Source of the DNA: DATAPD01 sp036265385
GTDB taxonomy: Bacteria; Acidobacteriota; Terriglobia; Terriglobales; Acidobacteriaceae
Length of the DNA stretch: 64,000 nucleotides
Direction: 5' to 3'
Assembly: GCA_036265385.1 (NCBI GenBank)
Contig: DATAPD010000001.1
Location: 20,191-84,190 of the forward strand
Numbering within the stretch: position 1 is the first letter of the stretch; each line of letters begins with the position of its first letter. Positions 1 through 8,828 of this stretch are shown here, in pieces. A program made the position numbers and the translations under genes. Under the pieces are notes generated by a model. It saw nothing but the letters and a program-made list of their open reading frames with translations. It ran no database searches and had not been told where the DNA came from.

Positions 1-1055
1 TGATGGAGATGATCGGGCTCTCGCCGATTGGGTTCAACAGTGTTCCGGCAACAGACGCAAAAAAAGACGAGATCGCATTTAAGTGTGGCGATGTCGTGAT
101 GAGTCTGTTGAAGCGAGGAATGAAGCCACGAGACATTTTGACGGAAGAAGCATTCGAGAATGCAATCGCCTCCGTTGCGGCAACAGGCGGCTCCACGAAT
201 GCCGTTCTGCATTTGCTCGCTATCGCACGGGAAGCGGGTCTGTATCTAGACATCGATGATTTTCAAACCGTGAGCGAGCGTACTCCCCTGTTGGCAGACC
301 TTAAACCCGCGGGGCGATTCGTGGCGGCCGACATGCATCGGGCAGGAGGAGTTCGTCTGCTCGCTCGGCGGCTGATTATCGGGAAACATCTACACGGAAA
401 AGCCGCAACGGTGACGGGATTGACAATAAACCAGGAAGCGGAGAGCGCAATCGAAACGCCCGGACAGCAGGTGATCGCGCCTTTGGACAAACCGCTGAAA
501 AAAAGTGGCGGGCTGGTGATTCTCCACGGCAATCTTGCACCCAAAGGATGTGTAGCGAAAATCAGCGGACATGAACGATTGTCGCACCGTGGACCCGCGC
601 GCGTGTTCGATTCCGAAGAAGCGGCAATGACCGCGGTGACCTCTAAACAAATTAAGTCTGGCGATGTCGTAGTCATTCGCAATGAAGGACCCAAAGGGGG
701 CCCCGGTATGCGCGAAATGCTGGGAGTAACAGCAGCGATTGTTGGGGAAGGCTTGGGGGAAACTGTGGCGCTGTTGACTGATGGTCGTTTCAGCGGTGCG
801 ACTCGCGGACTTATGATTGGGCATGTGGCTCCGGAAGCCGCGTTAGGCGGTCCGATTGCTTCGATCCACGAAGGCGACACCATCTCGATCGACATCAACC
901 ATCGCAAACTCGATGTCGAAATCAGTGACGAGACATTACGTGAGCGAATGAAACATTGGAAACCAGTCGCCCCACGCTATGAGAACGGTGTGTTCGCAAA
1001 ATATGCTGCATTAGTGTCATCAGCATCGGAGGGAGCGGTAACGCGTCCGCGTTAA
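1..1055 (+). CDS. ilvD: Dihydroxy-acid dehydratase, C-terminal part (5' end outside window)
   Basis: This is the last ~350 residues of an IlvD/Edd-family dehydratase, which converts 2,3-dihydroxy-3-methyl acids to 2-oxo acids in valine, leucine and isoleucine synthesis. The reading frame is open to the left edge, so the gene begins upstream; family members are about 550-570 residues long. Visible family motifs are the ATGGSTNAVLHL segment near the start and the C-terminal DGRFSGATRG signature, which belongs to the swivel domain. The iron-sulfur cysteines of the N-terminal half lie outside the window. The Met at base 3 is internal and is not a real start. No frameshift is seen. Edd (6-phosphogluconate dehydratase) is a less likely alternative. 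Confidence 0.93.
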   Translation, partial: MEMIGLSPIGFNSVPATDAKKDEIAFKCGDVVMSLLKRGMKPRDILTEEAFENAIASVAATGGSTNAVLHLLAIAREAGLYLDIDDFQTVSERTPLLADLKPAGRFVAADMHRAGGVRLLARRLIIGKHLHGKAATVTGLTINQEAESAIETPGQQVIAPLDKPLKKSGGLVILHGNLAPKGCVAKISGHERLSHRGPARVFDSEEAAMTAVTSKQIKSGDVVVIRNEGPKGGPGMREMLGVTAAIVGEGLGETVALLTDGRFSGATRGLMIGHVAPEAALGGPIASIHEGDTISIDINHRKLDVEISDETLRERMKHWKPVAPRYENGVFAKYAALVSSASEGAVTRPR

Positions 1056-1124
1056 CAATTTGCTCGAATCAGGGTTGCGACACCGCCGCATCTATGGTGC
1101 ACACGCAATGACAAACGCGATGTG

Positions 1125-1520
1125 CTAATCGAGTGCGGGTTCATCCGCATGACTGCGGTAGATCCAGAGTCCCACTCCTACCGCAGAAGCAAGCATCAGG
1201 ACGCGAAGGTACTGGGCAGCAGGAATGGCAGTATCGCCAAGCAATACACGGACAAACCCAAAGGATGCGCTGGCAACGCACAACATGAAATAGAGTTTTT
1301 CTTTACTGCTGCGCGCAAACCAGGTGAGTATCGCGAGCACAATCGCAACGATTCCGTAGATGACGAGCATGACGAGGCTGGAAATGTGTCCAGGACCGTG
1401 AGAGGGAATTGCGGTTCTGGGAAGCGCGAATCCAGGAACGGCCAGGCCTAAGAAAAAAATAGAGTGGATGAGCGCAATTAATACGCGCTTGCGGTTGCTT
1501 AGGATGGCGAACTCGTCCAT
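1125..1520 (-). CDS. Small polytopic membrane protein of unknown function
   Basis: This 131-residue protein has four hydrophobic stretches, roughly residues 13-31, 46-66, 70-90 and 100-118 from the chosen start, so it is an inner-membrane protein. I do not recognise the family. The frame is open to base 1544 (8 extra residues). I prefer the ATG at 1520 because the extra residues are polar and the longer version leaves only 11 bases to the divergent DinB-like gene. It is divergent from that gene and shares a very short promoter region with it. No catalytic motif is visible. Confidence 0.6.
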   Translation of the reverse strand: MDEFAILSNRKRVLIALIHSIFFLGLAVPGFALPRTAIPSHGPGHISSLVMLVIYGIVAIVLAILTWFARSSKEKLYFMLCVASASFGFVRVLLGDTAIPAAQYLRVLMLASAVGVGLWIYRSHADEPALD

Positions 1521-1555
1521 GTTGTGTGTAGTGTATCGCAGCACGATTTCCTATC

Positions 1556-2089
1556 ATGAATAAAGGCGCTTTTAGCTTGCCGGAACCGTGGTTGAGGGGG
1601 ACACTGAGCGAAATTCCCGCCGTACAGCGGGCCGTGTTGCACGCACTGGCATTAGCGAAGGAAGATGTGATCCGCTGGTGCGGTGATCTCTCTGACGAGC
1701 AAATGCACGCCAAGCCAAACGGACTGGCTTCAGTTGCATTTCATCTTCGGCATATTGTTCGAAGCTGCGATCGATTGTTGACTTACGCTGAGGGACGCGA
1801 GCTAAGCAACACGCAAATGGCGGGATTGGATTGCGAAATGGATGCTCCTGGTATGGCGAAGTCGATTTTCTCCGAGTTCGAAGCCGGGTTGGCGAGCGCA
1901 GCGGAACGGGTGAAGAATTTCGATCCGTCTTTGTTGGAACAGTCGCGTATTGTGGGCAGAAAAGGGTTCGCGACAACCCTTGGAGGCCTCTTGGTGCATA
2001 TCGCCGATCACACCCAAAGACATGTGGGGCAGGCGATCACGACGGCAAAAATCCTAACGAGCCCGACTAACGCTTTGCACGACAGCTAG
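1556..2089 (+). CDS. DinB-like four-helix-bundle protein
   Basis: This 177-residue protein resembles the DinB/YfiT superfamily, four-helix bundles that usually hold a metal ion through three histidines. Candidate ligands are the His residues in the AFHLRHIVRS segment (about residues 62-66) and the C-terminal HIADHTQRH segment (about 148-156), spaced as in the family. Members include thiol-transferases for bacillithiol or mycothiol and many proteins of unknown role, so no substrate can be given. It converges on the MATE gene with a 4-base overlap of the 3' ends. Confidence 0.75.
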   Translation: MNKGAFSLPEPWLRGTLSEIPAVQRAVLHALALAKEDVIRWCGDLSDEQMHAKPNGLASVAFHLRHIVRSCDRLLTYAEGRELSNTQMAGLDCEMDAPGMAKSIFSEFEAGLASAAERVKNFDPSLLEQSRIVGRKGFATTLGGLLVHIADHTQRHVGQAITTAKILTSPTNALHDS

Positions 2090-3489
2090 CCGAAGCGTTT
2101 ACCCTTCGACCGAACAGACGCCCGACGAGACAATCCTGCTGCACTCCTTTTGTTCCATGCGTATAGAAGCACACTGCCGATAATAATCAAACCAATACAC
2201 AATCCGATCCAAATGCCAACAGCGCCCCATCCCAACTTGAAACAGAGAAAGTAACCGAGCGGAAGACCGATGAACCAATAGGCAACAAGATTCGCCAGCA
2301 TCGGTGTGTGGGTGTCGCCAGTGCCGCGCAGCGCTCCGGTAGCAACGGTTTGCAATCCATCAAAGAGTTGAAACGCCGCGGCAACGAGGAGAAGAGACGC
2401 ACCAACACGAACCACCGCTGGATCCGGTGAAAACAATCGCGCGATGAATCGAGAAAAACTGACGAACATCAACCCTGCGAATGACATGAAACTGCAGCCA
2501 AGCAGGATGGCGGACCAGCCAGCGCGGCGGGCCCCTTGAGAATCGCCCCGACCGAGTTGCTGACCAACTCGTACGGCTGCCGCGGAACTCACACCGAGCG
2601 GCACCATAAACGTGAAGGCCGCACAATTGAGTGCTATTTCATGTCCCGAGAGCGGCATGGGACCGAGTTTTGCGCATAGCGCAGTAGCGGCTGCAAAAGC
2701 ACTAATCTCCAGCAGGATTTGTGTTGCGGCCGGCAAACCCAGACGGAAAAGCGCGGCAATGCGATCAATCTCAAGACGCATCGCGGAATGCCAACTCGGC
2801 AACTTCCGGCGCGACTCGACCCATAAAAAGGTAATCAAGAGAACAATAAACATATAAGTGCGAGCGATGAAGGTCGAAAAACCGGATCCTGTAATACCCC
2901 TTGCTTGAAAGCCCAGATGGCCATAGATGAAAACCCAGTTTCCAAAAGCATTCACCAAGTTTGCGGATAACAAGGCAAACGTAATCGGGCGAACAACATT
3001 CACAGCTTGCAAATATCGGCGAACGGCAAAATATCCCAGCAGCGGGAGAGTGCCCCAATTGAGAGCGTGCAGGAAAGGACGCATGGGTTCGACCAGCTCG
3101 GGGCTGATCCCGAAAACCTGCATCAGCATTGGCCAAGACAAAGCGGCCGCCATGAGGACGGGGGTGAGGAGTAGCGCGAGGAAAAATCCATTTACCAGCG
3201 AATGGCGAGCGTCTTCCAAATCTTCCCGGCCATAAGCCTGGGCAACAAAGGTATCCAGGCCGAGTAGTAGCCCGCCCCCAAAGATCGCAATGCTGTGATA
3301 GAGACTTTGGCCAAGACCAGTAGAGCCAATAGCAACCGCGCTGTTTGGCAAGCGTCCGACCATCACTGTGTCCACGATTCCCATGCTCATCCAGCCCACT
3401 TCAGCCAAGACCAACGGAAGCGCGAGCTTCAGCGTGGCGCGGCATTCTTGGGTGAGCGTAGGAATCGTCGTAGCGTCCGGCGCAGACAT
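2086..3489 (-). CDS. MATE-family multidrug/cation efflux transporter
   Basis: This 467-residue protein has about twelve predicted membrane segments arranged as two homologous halves, as in NorM/DinF-type MATE exporters that expel cationic drugs in exchange for Na+ or H+. Characteristic segments are the N-terminal LPLVLAEVGWMSMGIVDTVMVGRL motif region and FDGLQTVATGALRGTGDT in the second half. The length is normal for the family. Transcription is from a 187-base gap (3490-3676) that separates it from the DUF192 gene, so it probably has its own promoter. The substrate cannot be read from the sequence. Confidence 0.92.
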   Translation of the reverse strand: MSAPDATTIPTLTQECRATLKLALPLVLAEVGWMSMGIVDTVMVGRLPNSAVAIGSTGLGQSLYHSIAIFGGGLLLGLDTFVAQAYGREDLEDARHSLVNGFFLALLLTPVLMAAALSWPMLMQVFGISPELVEPMRPFLHALNWGTLPLLGYFAVRRYLQAVNVVRPITFALLSANLVNAFGNWVFIYGHLGFQARGITGSGFSTFIARTYMFIVLLITFLWVESRRKLPSWHSAMRLEIDRIAALFRLGLPAATQILLEISAFAAATALCAKLGPMPLSGHEIALNCAAFTFMVPLGVSSAAAVRVGQQLGRGDSQGARRAGWSAILLGCSFMSFAGLMFVSFSRFIARLFSPDPAVVRVGASLLLVAAAFQLFDGLQTVATGALRGTGDTHTPMLANLVAYWFIGLPLGYFLCFKLGWGAVGIWIGLCIGLIIIGSVLLYAWNKRSAAGLSRRASVRSKGKRFG

Positions 3490-3676
3490 GTGGACGTGAG
3501 GATACCAAGTTCCAATCGAGAGTTGGGCATCTTGAGATGAACGCGGCTGAAGAATGGTCTCTAACGCTGGGCTGGTTCAGAACATTCTGAAATAACCGGC
3601 TACGGAACCATCACTCAGGTGATCAGTGGACGCCGCAGTCTCAACTTTCTCATCGCTGTGAATCGCAGAAACTGGG

Positions 3677-4156
3677 TTACACGATCTCGCGTTCAGCGGC
3701 GTCCGACTTCCTGAGTACGGTGGCCTCAGCACTAATTGGGGTTGGTTCCAGGCTGGTCTGAGACAAAGGTTGCGGAACTTTTTTCGATTCGTAACGTTCA
3801 ATCACAAGTTTATCGCCCACTTCTGTCCGGCTGCGGAAAATGGAGTGAACCGGCAACTCAATCACGCTCTCCGCACGCCTCTTAGGAAGAATTAGGCGAA
3901 AGGGCTTCACCATCTCTCGCGTGCTAACGACACGAAAATCCTTGTCGATCATGACGACGTCAAACGAAAAGAGCATCCCGATGGTGTGGATCGAGTTCGC
4001 GGGCACGATCCACACTCCGCTGTCGGGTTTTAGAGATCTTTTGCCAAGAAGTCCAATAAGTCGACTCAGTACCGAGTCGGCCACTCGAACTCGAAAGGCT
4101 AAGAAAGTCCCTTTCGTCTCGTTGTAGACGAAGACTTCGCGTGATTTTACGAACAT
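3677..4156 (-). CDS. DUF192 family protein at the end of the Tad operon
   Basis: This 159-residue protein carries a DUF192 domain over about residues 15-125, with the family's typical RLIGLLGKRSL, GVWIVPANSIHTIGM and FDVVMIDKDFRVV segments. No signal peptide is obvious, although many DUF192 proteins are exported; the N terminus here (MFVKSREVFVYNETKG) is soluble. The ~30 C-terminal residues form a Ser/Glu-rich tail beyond the domain. It sits 31 bases after the 32-residue microprotein and is co-directional with the pilus genes, so it is probably their last co-transcribed gene. Its biochemical role is unknown; a part in pilus assembly is only inferred from position. Confidence 0.82.
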   Translation of the reverse strand: MFVKSREVFVYNETKGTFLAFRVRVADSVLSRLIGLLGKRSLKPDSGVWIVPANSIHTIGMLFSFDVVMIDKDFRVVSTREMVKPFRLILPKRRAESVIELPVHSIFRSRTEVGDKLVIERYESKKVPQPLSQTSLEPTPISAEATVLRKSDAAEREIV

Positions 4157-4187
4157 GTCCTTTGCCTGATGTAAAGTTCGAATTTAT

Positions 4188-4286
4188 TTAACGAGGAGCT
4201 TTTTTCTTCATCCGATAGATGAGCAACAGCAATGTGCAAACTGCGAGAACTCCCGAAATGATTCTGATCAACGAAACGTTATCCAT
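4188..4286 (-). CDS. 32-residue single-span membrane microprotein
   Basis: Between tadC and the DUF192 gene there is a 33-codon frame encoding MDNVSLIRIISGV followed by a hydrophobic stretch (about residues 6-24) and a basic tail RMKKKAPR. This fits one N-out/C-in membrane helix by the positive-inside rule. A good ribosome binding site, GAGGTG, lies 4 bases before the ATG, and the gaps to both neighbours are about 30 bases, as expected inside an operon. It is too short for routine gene calling. It could be a small assembly factor or inhibitor of the Tad machine; that is inference from position only. Confidence 0.6.
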   Translation of the reverse strand: MDNVSLIRIISGVLAVCTLLLLIYRMKKKAPR

Positions 4287-4319
4287 GTTTCACCTCTTTT
4301 AATTTGAACCGCTGAACTT

Positions 4320-5225
4320 CTACCGCAAAAAGTGTTTAAAGAACTCGCCAACCGCAATGATTGCAGGACCTACTACAACCACGCCCATCGCTGGGAAAAT
4401 GAAGAAAACCAATGGTGGAACGAGCTTAATGGTCGTCTTGGCAGCCATTTCTTCCGCCTGTTGGCGCCGCTGGGTACGAAGAGCGTCGGAAAACGTGCTC
4501 AACGATTTTGCAATGGGAGTACCGAACCGGTCCGTCTGAATCAACATCGCAACGAAGGAACGTGCGCTTTCAAAGTCGGCGCGTTTCGCGAATGACTGCC
4601 ACGCGGAGTTTCGCTGAACACCGGCTCGTTGTTCGAAATTGATGAGAAGCAATTCTTCGCTCAGCGCCTTATGGCTGACGCTGAGTTCGTGTCCCACGCG
4701 GACGATGGCCTGGTCCAAGCCCAAGCCTGCTTCGAGACAGATAGAGAGCAGATCGAGTCCGTCCGGCAAGCTGAGGCGGAGTTCTTCGCGCCGCTTGTTG
4801 ATCGCAAATGAGAGCCAGAAGTCAGGTATGAAGAAACCTAGAACAAGTGCCAGGAGGAAAAAGAAGATGGTGTTGTCGCTGACAAGCAGCGCGACAGCTA
4901 ATCCAAGAAACGCAGGCACCGCCAGCCGCGCTCCCAGGAAAATGTCTGCATGCTGAGGCTTGCGATACCCCGCAAGCATTAACTTCCGAACAATCTCGGG
5001 ATCGGGCTCGGATCCAAAAATACCTCGTATCGCAGCGAAAGGTTTCGCGACCGCTTCGCTGCTGACTGCGGGACGCCATCCCGCGGGGACCGCACCCGTT
5101 CCGCGAGCTTGCCGCGCAACTTCTTCCAGCAGTTGACCCTCGGCCGACGAGCGTCCCATTAATAGCAGGAACCCAATCGCGAGCACCGCAAATAAGCTGA
5201 TCCCGAAAATGATTGCTAACGTCAT
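4320..5225 (-). CDS. tadC: Tad pilus inner-membrane platform protein TadC
   Basis: This 301-residue protein has a T2SSF (GspF-type) domain in its C-terminal half (about residues 145-275, with LPDGLDLLSICLEAGLGLDQAI), an N-terminal membrane helix, a central pair of helices and a C-terminal helix. TadB and TadC form the inner-membrane platform that couples the TadA ATPase to pilin extrusion. The start lies 3 bases after the tadB stop, indicating translational coupling. Its order after tadB is the standard Tad order. Distinguishing it from TadB rests on gene order. Confidence 0.9.
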   Translation of the reverse strand: MTLAIIFGISLFAVLAIGFLLLMGRSSAEGQLLEEVARQARGTGAVPAGWRPAVSSEAVAKPFAAIRGIFGSEPDPEIVRKLMLAGYRKPQHADIFLGARLAVPAFLGLAVALLVSDNTIFFFLLALVLGFFIPDFWLSFAINKRREELRLSLPDGLDLLSICLEAGLGLDQAIVRVGHELSVSHKALSEELLLINFEQRAGVQRNSAWQSFAKRADFESARSFVAMLIQTDRFGTPIAKSLSTFSDALRTQRRQQAEEMAAKTTIKLVPPLVFFIFPAMGVVVVGPAIIAVGEFFKHFLR

Positions 5226-5228
5226 TGG

Positions 5229-6185
5229 TTAGACCTTTACGTCAATGATTTTGCGGATCGCGAGTATTCCGAGAAGCATCATCCCCAGAGCTCCATAGAC
5301 CAGCTTCAATCCCAGGGGTGTTGTGAACAGCGGCTTCTCATAGTTATGGTTGACTACGCTGATTAACGCAAACATCAGGAACGGCGCAGCACCCAAGATC
5401 CAGCCTGTGATGCGTCCTTGTGCAGTGTAGATACGAAGCTGACCTCGCAATCGCGCCCGCTCACGCATCACAGCAGACGTTTTGTCCAGAATCTGCGCCA
5501 AATTACCGCCCGATTCTTTCTGCAAAAGGATCGCCGTGACCAGAAAGCGCATGTCATCAATTGGCATGTTATCGATCAATCGACCCATGGCTTCCCGTAT
5601 CGGCAGGCCGAGCGTCTGTTCTTTATGGAGTGCTCGAAACTCCTTGCCCACCGGATCCGCGATTTCGGTACCTACCATCTCAAGAACCGCTGTGATCGAG
5701 TGACCTGCGCGAAGCCCGCGCGCCATTAAATCCACTGCCTCTGGCAACAAATCTTCGAATCTTCGGCGCCGTTGATCAGAAATCAGAACTAAAGCACCGA
5801 TTGGGATTATTCCCGCTATCAAGCCCAACCCAATGCTGAGTAACAAGCTCGGGATAAACAAAGACCCGAGCCAGGCCGCTGCAAGAGCTATACCAACCGA
5901 GAGAAAGAAGACCGAACTCGGGTGCCACTCACGACCTGACCGTTTAACGAGTTGAGTCAGTGCCGGGGCCCAAGGCATGAGGTCAAAAAGCTGATCAAGG
6001 ACAGTTGTTTCCCGGACAGCTTCATCTTTCAGGATGGTTCCTGGAGACGTCGAGGAAGTTGGACTCTTCTCGATGTCCGCGAGCTGTTGTTCAACAGCTC
6101 GTTCGATTGCGGTCGGCTTCAGGAAATACAGAAGCACTGCAAACGAAACAACCAATATCAACAGGAATAGAAGCACTATCGACAT
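5229..6185 (-). CDS. tadB: Tad pilus inner-membrane platform protein TadB
   Basis: This 318-residue GspF-domain membrane protein starts with a membrane helix (residues 3-21). A second helix pair lies near residues 95-135, followed by the T2SSF domain (LLPEAVDLMARGLRAGHSI, about 165-290) and a final helix ending near the C terminus. It partners TadC as the pilus assembly platform. It begins 10 bases after cpaF. The Ala-rich hydrophobic pair and cytoplasmic domain are as expected for the family and the length is normal. Confidence 0.9.
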   Translation of the reverse strand: MSIVLLFLLILVVSFAVLLYFLKPTAIERAVEQQLADIEKSPTSSTSPGTILKDEAVRETTVLDQLFDLMPWAPALTQLVKRSGREWHPSSVFFLSVGIALAAAWLGSLFIPSLLLSIGLGLIAGIIPIGALVLISDQRRRRFEDLLPEAVDLMARGLRAGHSITAVLEMVGTEIADPVGKEFRALHKEQTLGLPIREAMGRLIDNMPIDDMRFLVTAILLQKESGGNLAQILDKTSAVMRERARLRGQLRIYTAQGRITGWILGAAPFLMFALISVVNHNYEKPLFTTPLGLKLVYGALGMMLLGILAIRKIIDVKV

Positions 6186-6195
6186 AAAAGAGTCC

Positions 6196-7545
6196 TTAGT
6201 TCCAGAGCCGGACCGACTGTTCGAAGAAACTTGGCGGCAGTGAAATACCCGACGCTTTCAATTTGTCTGCGAACTTGGGCCGTATGCCGGTTGCCGTGAA
6301 AGTCCCCAGCGTGCGCCCATCCGGTGAAACCCCTTGTTTTTCGAACACAAAAACGTCTTGCATGCTGACAACGTCATCTTCCATTCCGGTAATTTCCGTG
6401 ATGTGCGTAATCCGACGTGCGCCATCGTTGAATCGTGCAACTTGCACCACTAGGGTTATGGCTGACGCAATCTGTTTACGAATCGCTTTTTCGGGAAGAT
6501 TCAGATTGGCCATCATTGCCATCGTCTCCATACGTGCGATCGCATCGCGTGGACTGTTCGCGTGAATTGTCGTCAGAGAGCCGTCATGACCGGTGTTCAT
6601 TGCCTGCAACATGTCCAGTGCTTCCTCGCCACGAACCTCGCCGACGATAATGCGGTTCGGACGCATACGCAAACTGTTAATCACAAGTTGCCGTTGCATC
6701 ACCGCACCTTTTCCCTCAACGTTCGCAGGACGAGTTTCGAGGCGAACCACGTGGCGCTGCTTCATCTGTAATTCGGCAGAGTCCTCAATCGTCACGACTC
6801 GTTCCTTGTCTGAGATGAAACCAGACAGCACGTTCAACAGGGTGGTCTTACCAGCGCCGGTTCCGCCCGACACCACGATGTTCAATCTCGACCGCACAGC
6901 ACCGCGCAGTAATTCGAGCATCGGCTCGGTCAAAGCTTCGTTGGCCAACAGATCGCCTTCAGAAATTGGAATGTGCCCGAAACGACGAATCGACATGTGT
7001 GGACCGTCAATCGCGAGCGGCGGGATGATCACATTGACACGCGATCCGTCTGCAAGACGCGCATCGACCATTGGCGAGGACTCGTCGACACGGCGACCAA
7101 CGGCCGACACGACCTTGTCAATGATGTGCATCAGGTGAGCGTTGTCCTTAAACATGATCGGCGTGTCTTCGAGAACGCCTGCCCGCTCTACAAATACTTC
7201 CTTGGCACCATTCACCAGAATGTCGCTAATGGTCGGGTCCTGTAGAAGTGGCTCTAGAGGACCTAAGCCAAATACTTCATCTAACACCTCGAGCGACAAT
7301 CGCTCTTTTTCGGGCCCACTCAGCGGAGTCTTCAACGTGGAAACTAACTCTTGAATGACCGCGAATACCTGCCGTCGCGTACGATCGTCACGCTGAGTTG
7401 CCACCTTCTCCAGATCAATCTTGTTAAGCAGGTCGCGGTGAATTCCGGTTTTTAAGTCCTGGTACACACGGAAATCGAGCCCGCCCCTCTTCTTGGTTTC
7501 CCCCGAGATCAACGGGTTAAGCACTACTTGATTGAAATCCCCCAT
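6196..7545 (-). CDS. cpaF: Tad pilus assembly ATPase CpaF/TadA
   Basis: This 449-residue secretion ATPase of the VirB11/GspE class powers assembly (and probably retraction) of the Flp pilus. The nucleotide site is clear: Walker A SGGTGAGKTT near residues 226-236, the Asp-box-like VVTIEDSAELQ at about 250-260, Walker B RIIVGEVRG near 298-306 and the His-box TGHDGSLTTIHAN near 318-330. The N-terminal domain (about 1-210) is the usual CpaF type. It lies 26 bases after cpaE and 10 bases before tadB. All catalytic residues appear intact. Confidence 0.96.
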   Translation of the reverse strand: MGDFNQVVLNPLISGETKKRGGLDFRVYQDLKTGIHRDLLNKIDLEKVATQRDDRTRRQVFAVIQELVSTLKTPLSGPEKERLSLEVLDEVFGLGPLEPLLQDPTISDILVNGAKEVFVERAGVLEDTPIMFKDNAHLMHIIDKVVSAVGRRVDESSPMVDARLADGSRVNVIIPPLAIDGPHMSIRRFGHIPISEGDLLANEALTEPMLELLRGAVRSRLNIVVSGGTGAGKTTLLNVLSGFISDKERVVTIEDSAELQMKQRHVVRLETRPANVEGKGAVMQRQLVINSLRMRPNRIIVGEVRGEEALDMLQAMNTGHDGSLTTIHANSPRDAIARMETMAMMANLNLPEKAIRKQIASAITLVVQVARFNDGARRITHITEITGMEDDVVSMQDVFVFEKQGVSPDGRTLGTFTATGIRPKFADKLKASGISLPPSFFEQSVRLWN

Positions 7546-7571
7546 GGTTCCTCCCTACTGACGATCCGTGA

Positions 7572-8828
7572 TCAACGGTTCCATAAACCCAGAATTCCAC
7601 TCGCTTGTTTCTTAGTCTCGGTGCCCGGCTTCTTGCCGAGCTCTGAAGCCAGACCTTCCAGACTCCGAGTGACTTCGGAATTCGCAAGCTGCGCAATCGG
7701 ATCGCCTTCATTGATCGTCTTTACAACCTGCGGATAAGCATTCGGTACGCGCCAGAAGATTCTTTGCTCGATTACTTTTTCGATCTGTGCATCGCTGATG
7801 ACATTGCGCTTGTGGTGACGATTCAGAACGATTCGGATCTTATCCTTCGGAATATTGTTCTGAACGAAGTATTCAAGCTCACGAACAACATTGCGAACTG
7901 CCGAAACCTCGGCGACGGTGACCAAGTACAGCTGATCGCACTCTCGGGCCATCGTCAGGTTGTCGTAATTGAGAGATGGCGGTAGGTCGGCGACTATGAA
8001 CTCGTATCGTCCGCGCAAAAAATCTAGAGTCTGGGTGAGAGCACCCTGAGGAGCACTGTCGCGGTTCGTAACGCTTCCCTCGGGAGCAGGAATTAGATCC
8101 AGTCCGCTCGAGTGGCGCACAATGAAACTTTCGAGAAGGTCCGCATCCAGCCGGTCAGTATTATCCAGAAGTTCGAAGAAGTGATACCGAGTTTTAGTCA
8201 GTTTCAGATACAGAGCTGCGTCGCCGAAATCTGGATGAAGGTCAAATAGAAGCGTTTTCCGTCCACATGTACTGGCCAGGAGCGCACTCATCTGCGTGGC
8301 CAGGGTAGTTACGCCACAACCACCCTTCGCCCCCATAAAGGCGAGCAGTTGACCACGGTTCTGATCTGGTTTTTCTTTACGCCGTGCACCAATCCGGAGA
8401 ACCGCATTCGCGAGCTGATCACGATCAATGGGTTTGACCAGATATTCGCTACAGCCGCAGCGCATCGCTTCCAAGATCGCATTGGGTTGGCTTTGTGAGG
8501 ACACTGCGAAGATGCTGGTTCCAGGCCATACAGTGTGGATTTTCTCTGCCAGCATCGTCGCCGCACGGCGATTCTTGTCGAAATCGATCAGGCAAACATT
8601 CGGGACAGGCTGCCCGATCTGCTCCATCACTGCCTCTTCGTCATGATTCGGCTGGAATGAAGCGACGTGGGACCGCAGCCGAATCATCGAATTCGCATTC
8701 GCGAATACTGCGAGAAACCGCCACGTCTCCTCATCAAGCCACACCCCCGAAACTGTCAGAGGCTCACCTGTATATGGAACGTCTCGCACTGACATGGTCC
8801 AGGAGTTCTTCTCAACCATCGTCTTCAT
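7572..8828 (-). CDS. cpaE: CpaE/TadZ pilus localisation ATPase
   Basis: This 418-residue protein joins an N-terminal receiver-like domain to a MinD/ParA-type ATPase. The receiver keeps Asp82 (LID) at the usual acceptor position and Lys132 (VKP), so unlike many TadZ proteins it could be phosphorylated. The ATPase has a deviant Walker A, GAKGGCGVTT (about 166-175), with the signature Lys early in the loop, and a switch region FIVADLPPS. TadZ/CpaE places the Tad machine at a cell pole. Its ATG overlaps the cpaC stop by 4 bases, supporting the chosen start. Confidence 0.9.
   Translation of the reverse strand: MKTMVEKNSWTMSVRDVPYTGEPLTVSGVWLDEETWRFLAVFANANSMIRLRSHVASFQPNHDEEAVMEQIGQPVPNVCLIDFDKNRRAATMLAEKIHTVWPGTSIFAVSSQSQPNAILEAMRCGCSEYLVKPIDRDQLANAVLRIGARRKEKPDQNRGQLLAFMGAKGGCGVTTLATQMSALLASTCGRKTLLFDLHPDFGDAALYLKLTKTRYHFFELLDNTDRLDADLLESFIVRHSSGLDLIPAPEGSVTNRDSAPQGALTQTLDFLRGRYEFIVADLPPSLNYDNLTMARECDQLYLVTVAEVSAVRNVVRELEYFVQNNIPKDKIRIVLNRHHKRNVISDAQIEKVIEQRIFWRVPNAYPQVVKTINEGDPIAQLANSEVTRSLEGLASELGKKPGTETKKQASGILGLWNR

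Noticed and set aside
263..907. Long minus-strand open frame opposite ilvD
   Set aside because: It is antisense to a well-conserved gene, with no domain and no ribosome binding site.
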